DNA from: Euglena gracilis | Taxonomy: Eukaryota > Euglenida > Euglenophyceae > Euglenales | Length of the DNA stretch: 64,000 nucleotides | Assembly (NCBI GenBank): GCA_039621445.1 | Contig: CP154954.1 | Span: 63,322,046 to 63,386,045 of the forward strand | Reading direction: 5' to 3' | Shown: positions 37,301-47,600 of the stretch, piece after piece | Position numbering within the stretch: the first letter of the stretch is position 1 | Layout: each line of letters starts with the position of its first letter | Notes under the pieces: generated by a model | Database searches by the model: none | What the model was told of the DNA's origin: nothing | What the model saw: only the letters and a program-made list of their open reading frames with translations | Position numbers and translations under genes: made by a program

Positions 37301-40300
37301 CTGGGAGTTTAAATCGCATTTGGCTGCCCAATAACCATTTCCCAAAACTGGAAAAACGTTGCGTGGGAGCCAGCTTGAGGGGCTTATTGACATCGCTGTT
37401 TGTTTCCCTATAAGCACTGATAAACCTCTGTTTCTGCCCTCTTGTTGGTTTGTTGGTGAACTGCCTTCAGAGCACATTGGCGCATTCCAAGCAAGTGAGG
37501 GATTAGACCTGGAGACGGCGCGACTGTGGTCCACACGCTCTGCTGGCTGTTGAGCTGCAACGGCCCATTCGACACTGGATTTGCCTGTGAGCCCAATGAG
37601 GTGGGGGGCTTTTAGAGAAAACTGGGAATTGTTGGTACGATCTCATGTGTAAACTGACTTCTGACAGCATGTTTGTGTGGGATTATGATCTGCCACTCAA
37701 AAAAAATAGCCAATAACCTGTTGAAAGAATTCTACAAAATGTGTCTGGTCCATTTTACGAAATTTGTAAATGGTGGGGCTTTGGTCCAGTGGCAGGGGAG
37801 CACATCAAGCACTTCATAGACCTGAAGTTGAGTCGATCCCAAAACCATCTGGGGAACCAGCAGCAGCCACCGGCCTCTGCGATGCAGCACAACAGGGGAA
37901 GACGTTGTGCACACTGTGCCAGCAGACCCACACCCTCAAGCTTCTGTGGAAAACAGAAAATCAGGCAAAGGCTCACAACCTTGCATTCTTTCTCCCGCCG
38001 TTTCCTCTAGCAGGGCGGAACTTGGGGAGGGCCCAACTGATGGTCATCTGGGAGCTGGGAGGTAAAACAACACTGTGCACTTTGGAAGTGGTAACCAACA
38101 AAAAAAAACAACTTTTGCAAATCCCGGTGAACCGCAGCAACAGTGACAAGCGCGCACATGTGCGCGTATGGGTGCAAATGCCACAGGAGGCATATGGCAC
38201 CATGCAGCACGGAAAGCAAAAATAACAATTGGCATCAAAAAACTACTGGGCCCCCGGGGTTACAGTAATTGGGGGGGTCCATTTTTATACGGAAAGCCGA
38301 TGGGGGTTTCAGCGGCATTTTTTTTTTGATGAATTCTGTTAGTTAGGCATGGGTTAGGGTCAGGGTGAGGCTGATGTTGGGCAGTCCGCCTGAAATCGGT
38401 CTGAACTTAAACCTAAGTTAGGCCCAAATGTGGGCCTAAATTCAGGCCCAACTGCCCTATTCCTCAACTCAAACCCATGACTCTATCCTTGACCGATAAC
38501 CCAAACCCTTCCCGACTCCTCGAGTACGCCTTCTGAACTACACATTTGGCAAGGTCATCCCCAGTAGGTTGGGCGAAAACACAGGTGAATTTGGCTTTGG
38601 ACCAGGGCGACCCCCCCCCCAGGGGGGTCGAGCTCAGAGGCTAGAAAATTTAGACTGGATGGAAAAAGGCTGCTGGCTGACCCCCCCACAGGGGTCCCAA
38701 AACTAGGCCCGACTGGAGACCGGGTACCAAAAAGCCGAAATTGCCCCAAAAAACTGCCAATTATTCAAAAACTTTTGACCTCAAATTTTCCCTGGCCAGC
38801 CCTTTTCTGACCCACTTTGGCCCATGAACCCCAAAACAAAAAATCCTGCACCGTCCAACCGCCCGCTCTTTCGGCAGCTGCAAAACACATTAACCTCGCC
38901 GATGAGGGGAGGGAGGACCGTGACTGGAAAAAGGTTGCTGGCTGGCTGGACCCCTGGGGGGGATGGCGTGCTCTTCGGCTTAAACCCTTCGGCCTTGTTT
39001 TTTGGTCCGCTGCTGGTAACCTCGAGGGAGGGTCCTATTTTGGAGCGGTCTTATTTTGCAGAGTCTTATTTTGGCTCTACAATCAATTACTGCAGTGGGT
39101 TGGGTTTCTAGGGGGGAAAAACTCATTGAATTGTTTTGGGTAGCCGGACTGCATTTTCGAGATTTCATTAAGGTTGATTTCCAGGAAGAGCCAAATTATA
39201 AAGAAAAAAAAAAAGAAAAAAAAAGGAAAAAAAAAAAAAAGTATATAAAAATATCCCATGGTGGTGGTTGCATTGGCGGTGGTGGTGACTTCCCGAGGGA
39301 CAAGCAGTCGCTGAAAAACCGCCAAAGTCGCAAGGGGGTTTTCCTGTGGGGCTCCGACAACCCCTAGCAGTTCTAACCATCTTTTTGCCCATCCCCCTGC
39401 AAGGACATTCGGCAACGTTTCCAGCACCACTGAACTGTGCCAAAAAAACGGGGTGGCATGGCCTTGCTTGAACCATCTTTTGTGGCCTTGCTACCCTGCA
39501 AAGTATTGAGTAACCCCCCCCCCTGATAAAGCCCCCCCAAATAGTGTCCCACCCCCCAAATACAAAACCCACCCCCCTCGGTGTTTACAACGTTCCGAAT
39601 AGTGCCCCCCCCCCCGAATAGTACGCCCCTCCCCACCAGTCATTTGCTTAGGACCCCGGGGGGGGGTAACTGGCTAGCCAATCAGCTGAACACTGGAAAA
39701 GGTGGGACTAGGTTTTTGGCTGATTTTGTTCCAAAAATTCCCAAAAATGGCCAAAACTGGGCATTTTTGGCCATTTTGGGGGGTCCCAAAAAAAATTTTC
39801 GTCGCTTCGCGCCGGTCACTGGAAAAAAATTTTCCACTAGCTAGCCCTGCTAGCAGACCCCCTCCCGGGGGGGGGTCTGCTAGAAAACCCACTAGCCAAA
39901 TTTGGACTAGCTGCAGTCCAGCCCCCCCCCGGGGGGGGGTACTGCAATCCCTTAAGCAAATGCCTTGCTCCCCACAGATTGTCTGTCAATTGGTACGGCA
40001 AGTCCTTTGGCTTCTTCAGCCATTGGTTCAATGAGGGTTGGGTTTGTTTGCGTTTAATGATCCAATGCATCCACAAGAGTAACATTTTGCCAGCAAATTT
40101 GACATGGCTGGGAAAGGTAGATCATGTGGACCCACAAAGAAATTTCTTCGATAATGCTCAGACGCCCTGGATTTCGACCACTTTACCGAATAGTGCCCCA
40201 ACCCCCCCAAATAGTGCCCCCCTGTGTGCACTGTGGCTGTTTGTTTGGTGCCTTTTATCCCTTCTTCTGGCCTGGCACTGTTTTTCGCCTCTGGCCCTTT

Positions 40301-40973
40301 TGTCTGTGTACATGGAGCCCACCCCTTTGTTGCACTCAGGCTTCTTGTCTGTTCATGGCCATCGCTAAACTTCGCTTCTGGCCCAGTTTGCTGTGTGGTG
40401 AGTGGCCGGGGACCCCTTACACCAGTGCTTTTTTGTTGCCGGGCTGGGTTCGGCGTGTCATATAGGACGACTCAGAAATCACAAAGTTTAGCTGTCATAG
40501 GACTGGCCTCAATTTTCCAGAGCGCTCTGCAGCAGGGCTGGCTGGGGCATTGCTGTGTGGGGCGGGCCAGCGTGCACACACTTTCATTATACCCCATGGG
40601 CCCGCGGTCAGGTCACCACCACCCACAAAAATTGGGGTGTACAAAACATCAATGCCCCTACTGCTTCACGGTAAGAATGAAGCTTACTGAGGTCTACAAT
40701 TTTAAATGATTTCGAGAATCTCAATCAAGAGTCTTCAGCATCCTCGGGGATATACCTCGAACCTCAGCCTCTCCTGCTCTTAAAGAATCCAACTACAGAA
40801 CTATTCCAATCCAACATTCCCCAGGCTCCAAAATATTAAGCACAGTCTTGAGAAGTAGTTCATGCAAACCTCTGGCGGAGCAGGTGTGTCTTCAGCATTC
40901 AGCTCCTCCAAAGGTTCATAACCATATTTCTCCTGTGCATAATATGAGGGAGTGAATGATTTTGTGAGTGGTT

Positions 40974-41004
<31 letters not shown>

Positions 41005-44000
41005 AGAGAGAGAGAGCCTCTGATTGTGGAAAGGCAGGCATGTCAGTGACAGATGCGTTCCACACCGAAAGAGCCTTGACTAGCCCTCCCCAAAGGGTGC
41101 TGTCCCGGAGGGTGCCCGTGGGCAGTAGACCATTTTTCCGTCCTGTGCTGCCTTGTTTTTGGGACCGGTTTTTTTCAGCCCCCCCCCCTCCCCCACCCCC
41201 GGGAGGGTGACGCAGAGCTCGTTTTTAACGTTCTGCACCACACAGACAAGAGCGGTTGGGGACGAGGATTGGCAGGGTCGTCACCCCTGACGATGCCCCA
41301 CCTGCCAGCCTGGGGCGAAACTGCAACACAGACTGACAACACACGCACCCACACCAACTGACAACACACTTCCCCCACAAGCACACACTCCGGGTCGGCA
41401 AGGAGTTCCCCCCAAGGAGTTCCCCCAGCAACACCGACTCAGAAGAGAGGAGAGAAGAGAGAGAGAGCCTCTGATTGCGGAAAGGCAGGCCTGTCAGTGA
41501 CAGATGCGTGCGCAGGTCCGGACTGGGTCCGAGGAGCCTGCGCCTGCCCTTGCTGGGGGCGCAGGCTCAGCCTCAGGACCCCCCCAAGGTCTGCACCTGG
41601 AGCATTTGAGATTACCAGCCACGGGACCCATGCACAGACCCAGCCTCAGCCCAAAATTCGAGCAAGCCTGCCCCCTCCCCCATGAGTGCCTAGGCCTGGC
41701 CTTCAGGTTTCGTGTCAGCCCAAGCCTGAAATGTGCCAAAGACTGGCCTCAGTGCCCCATTTCTTATCAGTCCCTTTCAACCCAACACTCTTGGCGCATA
41801 TGCATATCACAAAATTGGTGCCACTGGCGGAAAAAGTGTTCTTCCCCCCCCCCCGCCAAGTCCAGCCTTCCCAACCACCATCGCGACCGCGACCACCCGG
41901 CAGGAAGGACCCAGGACGACAGCAGCAGCGTCAGGAGCAAAGGCCGGTGGGGTCTCCTGTGATCAGCCCCAACCCCACCAGTCGGGGCGAAACACACCAG
42001 CCAACTTCGACCGCCATAGGACCCAACAACCAGCTCCCCATCCGTACCAATTTCCAAGAGGGAGAGAACATAGAAACACAGGGCGAAGGGCTGGGGCAGA
42101 AAATGTACATTTGTGACCTTTGTCACCTGGGGCTTCCAAAGACTGGGAGACAAAGTTTTGCAAACTTGCAATCAAATAACCATTCCATACCAAATTTCCA
42201 TTGCTCACCTTCCATTTTCTCCTAAAATTGGCATTTTTAACCACAAAAAATGCAATTTTCAACCAAAAATTCAAGCTGCGTCCTGAATGGCATCCTAAAA
42301 TGGCTTGAAATTGGGGGGTTCCATATTCAGGCTGCTGGGGGGAGGGGGCTTTGCATGAGAAAATATGTGGCACCACCTAATCCAAAAAACAAACAAACAA
42401 ACAAGTACCAAAAATGACCTTGCCCCCAAAAATGCCAATGTTCTGCAGACTGCTGGCCTGTTCCATGCCTTTGAATTGAATTTGGTCAATTGGAACATAT
42501 CATGAATAATGGGAATTCGGGAAGTTAAAAAAAAAAACGGAAAAGTATTCTGAGGCGTCCAAAGTTCGTAGCAGAAGTTGTTGTTCCCCATTGTCCTGGA
42601 CGTGTTCGAGGAGACTGGAAGTTGTTTTCACAATTTTAGTGCACAAATCCCACACCCGGACATTTTAGCACACATTTTGTAGCCCGATTTCCACATACTT
42701 CCCCTGCGAAGCCCCCCCAAACACGGCGTGTGGAAAAAATGAGTGTTCAAATGGCACGCATAAAACTCCATCAAAGGACATCAAATTCTTACTTTCCAAC
42801 TCACTGCTCGTGATGAATTTGGCCTTTGGCGCCTCTCTGGGGTCTCCCAAATCTTCGACCCCATCAGGCAACCCAGATCAAATCCATTGGGTTCTTTAAA
42901 TTGCCAGAAGATTCGGCGATTGCTGGAATGCAACAGTTATGAATGAAAATCTGAAGCATCATCTTGTACAGCGCTTGCCATATGGTTCCGTGAGGATTGT
43001 TGCCACAAGCCAACATAGCCTTGGTCAACAAGCTGGGGGGGTGTAGGTAACGGAAGTGATCGTCACCAAAAAGGTGGCCACACCAAATGCCAGCAACACG
43101 GGCCGCACAGAGAGACTGCACGGGGGGGGGGGGGGTTGGAGTTCAGACCTTCAGCAGTTGCGGGTCGAACTTCTTCAGGATGCGATGCAGGAGCTCTGCC
43201 TCCAGCCCCTCTGGGTCTGTCTGGCTTGCATGCAGGCTGCACATGGAGGCCTGTAGGAAAGGTGGCGAACGAGGGAGTGGTCTCCAAGACACCCACTAAG
43301 CCCTAACGCTAATGCTAATGCACACTAAGTGGTGGCACTGATGTTGCTCCCACCTTTGCACCATTGGCAATCAATTATTAGTGCCTAGGTAGCGAGTGGA
43401 CGGCGTACAGGAGGTGAGGTGAAAGCCTCCTGGGCAATCACGACGACTATCAGCGTGAAGAAGACTGTCCTTAGTGAAGGGCAAGCAGCTTGGGAAACCC
43501 CTCAAAACAATAAGAAGAAGAAGAAGAATAACAAATGTGCCAAGTGGCAGTGGGTATTTCTGTTAAAACAGAAATGAAGGGGTACGCTTATTATTTCTAT
43601 TCGAGTGGTGGGGTCGAGGAGACGCAATCCCCCATGGCTGGCTTGAGCATCCGGGCTGAGGGTTAGGGTTAGGGTGAGGGTAAGGGTTTTGGTTAGGGTT
43701 AGGGTTAGTGTTAGGGTTTTAAGCCCGGCCGGCGGCCTGACGGGTCAGCCAGGTTCTGGGGCATGTGGGGTGTATACAGGCCACTTGGGGGTCCCCCGTG
43801 GTTGGTTTGGGTCCCCGGGTGGGTCCGTGCAGTTCTCCATCGGTTTCGGGCAATTTTCGAAAAATCGTTTTTGCCCCCCCGGAGGGCTAGAAAACGGCTA
43901 AGTCCCGTGGGAATCCCTTTTTGGGGGCCCTTTTGGCCCCAAAAACTGTCCAGAGGGGCCGGGGGCATGAGGGTGTATATAGGCCACTTGGGGGTTCCCC

Positions 44001-44562
44001 ATGGTTGCTTTGGGTCCGGCAGGCTTGTGCTTAGTCAGGGGGGGGGGTGCTAGGGGCAGGCACCCCATGGCACCTGATCCGACCCCCCGGGGGGGGGTAG
44101 GGTTTTGGGGGTGCCTGCCCATAGCAGGCACCCCCCTCCGACCCCGGCGCCGGCCATTTTCAATGAAAATTTTCTGGGTCCCCCGGGACCCCTACCCCCC
44201 CGGGGGGGTGTGTCTGCTAGGGGCAGGCACCCTAGAGCACCCACCCCCCCCCCCCGGTCGGTAAGCACAAGCATGGTCCCCGGGTGGGTTCGTGCAGTTC
44301 CCCATCGGTTTCGGGCAACTTTCGAAAAATCGATTTTTTTTACCCTGCAAGGCCCCAAAAAATGCCTAAGTCCTCAAATTCGGGGGTCCAACCCAGTTGC
44401 ACCCACCTACGTCTGCAGTCGCCACCCGGGATCCATGCTATCCAACAGTGGGACCCCCTGTCCCTGTGGAGAGAGAGTTCCATTTCAGATCGGGTCGACT
44501 GACTGTCATGTCCCGGGAAAACTCTTCATTATTATTTCTACCTTAGTAGTAGTAGTGGTAGT

Positions 44563-44626
<64 letters not shown>

Positions 44627-47600
44627 CTTAGGAGTCCCCTATTTTTGGCCCATGGCACCTCCTATTGGGACGGTCGGACCAAAACTCCGATACCCCCCCC
44701 CGTTTGGGGCCTGGCCACTCTCAATATACTAGGTCCCGAACCCTGGCGGAACAGCGTACCTATCTACTGGTGTGAACCACCCCCCGAATAGGAATAATAA
44801 GCGTGTAATAATAATAATGACAATGACAACAATAACAATGCATAATAATAATAATAACAACAACAACAACAACAACAACAATCTTAATGCGTAAACCATG
44901 CGATATTTTTGCTAATATTTAGCAAAAATTACATATAATACACTTATTAGCTTTATCTGGGACGGGTGCAATTTCATGAGTAGTTTTATGTGGCCCTAGA
45001 GCAGGCACGCCCCTGGTGTTTCCTTAAATTGACTACCCCTGAATGGCACCCGAAGTGGCTAACTCCCCACAAAAGCCCTGTTTTTGGTCTTATTGGGGGT
45101 CGTATCGCAGGATACGCGTGCAGCCGGCCCGCGTTTTTTTTTTAGTGGTTAGAGGGTCCCTAATGGAGCATTTTAGCCCGCCGGCGTTTTCGAGATAGTT
45201 TGGAAAAATCGATTTTTGTGACCCCAAAACCGCTGCCCCCCCCCCCCACCAGAATGGCCAAGTACCCGGGGGCCAATTCCTTAGAAATGCGAAATTGGTT
45301 CCCCCAACTAGACCTTCCGGCGACTCAAAGGCTCATGTGGGAAAACGTTGCCTTCACTCGGACCGACGACTCACCAGCCTGTTCGAGTTTGGTCTTTGGA
45401 CAGTGACACGTTTCCCAAAGGTTCTTGCAATGATGGGGAGTGAGTTCACGTCTCTGCTGCTCCCCCAGAACAACTCCTCCCATTTTTATCAACACAATTT
45501 TCCGACAAGATGGGTTGGGGAAATCCCCTCCTCTTTCTGCACACCCTCCTTACAGACCTCCCGCCCCCGCCAGGGGTCCGGAGCCCCCAAATAGCGTCAG
45601 GATTTTCCTTCTGTCACTTCCCAAAAAAACTGCGGCATTTTGACAAATTTTTGACCAAGGATGTGAATGATGCCGGCACAACGAAGAGGCACAACGTGGA
45701 TCCATATGGTGATGCGAAATTCAACATGCGAAACACCTGCTGTTTGGGACTGGAGGAGGTCAAAGCTGGTGGTGGCGACCGGAAGTGGTTGTATGAGCCA
45801 AGCTGCGGCACATCACCTTCGTGAAATGTAACTTTCTTGGCTTTTTTGGGGGCAGGAGGACGGAACAGATCCTCGTCCTCCACATCCTGGAACATACAGA
45901 CACCAAGGACACATGAATTACACACCCCAGTGATACACCCAGAGTTTACATCAGATGATGACTTCCATTCCTCATGAAATACAAGGAAAGAAAAGAGGTC
46001 CACTTGACATTGATTGGGGCTTGATTAGGAACATTGGGGTGGCAAAATACAGCAGCACAAATCACCATTCCGTGACCTTAGAACCGTCGTGGAAAGTGGA
46101 AGGAACTGAGTGGGGTTTGCAAAAAAAGACTGTTTTTTGAGCGTGGAAATTGAAATGGATAGAACCCAGATGCCGGCCGAAAACAACTTGACCACGTCCT
46201 CCGAAACTCTTTTTTGCAATTTCAAGGAGAAATATTTTCCGATTCCTGTCTTGTCACATTTGTTCACTGCGGTGGAGCAGGGGGGGTCGGTTATTATTTG
46301 GGCAGCTGGGCTTGGCCGTTGGGGGGGGGGGGGTATTATTCAGGCGAGGCAAACGCCTGGATCCTCAGGATCTGAGAAAATGTTCTGATCATATTTTCTC
46401 CCACCTGACACTCTGCGGGTTGAGTCCATTTTGGGAACGAAAAAAAAATACCAAACGGAAGTTTCTGAAGTCTCGAGTTTGGCTTCATGGTGTCATTCTG
46501 AAAAACAATTTCTGCATTCGGAGAAAGGTGGAACACATGCATTCACCCATTGAAGGCAGTGAAACACACCTTTGCCTTCAAGGCACTCCGGCGTGGAAGA
46601 GGTGCCGACGCTGCCACTTCTGTTGACACCAGAAAAGAACGGTTAATTGAGTGAAAACACCAAGCCTTGTGGAAACTGGCAACAGGTCAACATGCCAGGT
46701 GATAACACATTGGTGATATTTGCAATGTCAGCCAAAAGCATCAACATGGGCACACCAGGGCTTTGTGGAACACCCTTGCATGCACCTTTAATGGCGCCTT
46801 GAGGTTGTGCACAGGCACCTATGGTCACTTCCCATTTTGGTGCTCTGGTCGGCCCTGGTCGGCCCTGGTCGGCCCTGGTCGGCCCTGATTGGCAAATAGT
46901 CGGCCATAGGTGGGGTATCCGTCACAGAAAAAAATGTGAAGGGATGCGATGATTTTCTGAATTGTCTCGCCAAGATCGAAAGGAAGTGTCCCATAAGGCC
47001 TCCATTGGCTCCCCAAAAGCAACCAAAATCACCCAAAATGGCTTGAAATAACCAAAAATTACCCCAAAACGCCAACAAAAGCCACAAAAGATTGTGAAAA
47101 ATGACCCAAAATTACCAAAAGGGCGCAAAACGGCCAAAATGCCATAAAAAATGCTCATATTGACCCAAATTAGCCCAATATTTGCCAAATCAGTGACAAA
47201 TAGCCCCCAAATTAGCAAAAACTGATCCATAATGGCCAAAATGGGTGTAAAACTGGAGATTTGTGAGAAAATTATCCAAAAATGGGATTAGTTCTTCAAA
47301 ATATACAAAAAAATGCCAGCATCACCCAGCATCGCCCAGCATCGCCCAGCATCGCCCTGCATCGCCCAGCATCATCAGAGGTGCTTGTCCCAGAGGGAAG
47401 GCTGCCGAATTCCTTCATCCATTCCCCTTCGGTCGGCCAACCACATGCAAGTCGGCCCTGGTCGGCCCTGGTCGGCCCTGGTCGGCCCTGGTCGGCCCTG
47501 GTCGGAACCAGACATTCATTTAGTGTGGTTCACAAAAGACGTGTGAACCACAAAAATTTTTTTGGTGTCCACAGGTGAACCACAAAAAAATTTTTGGTGT

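Noticed and set aside
39979-40368. Plus-strand ORF beginning SVNWYGKSFGFFSHWF
   Set aside because: Both strands are open here, it runs into the AATAGTGCCCC repeat, and no family is recognisable.
43650-43724. TTAGGG-like tract as a chromosome end
   Set aside because: It is degenerate, internal, and surrounded by ordinary sequence; similar motifs occur in element arms at 50 kb.
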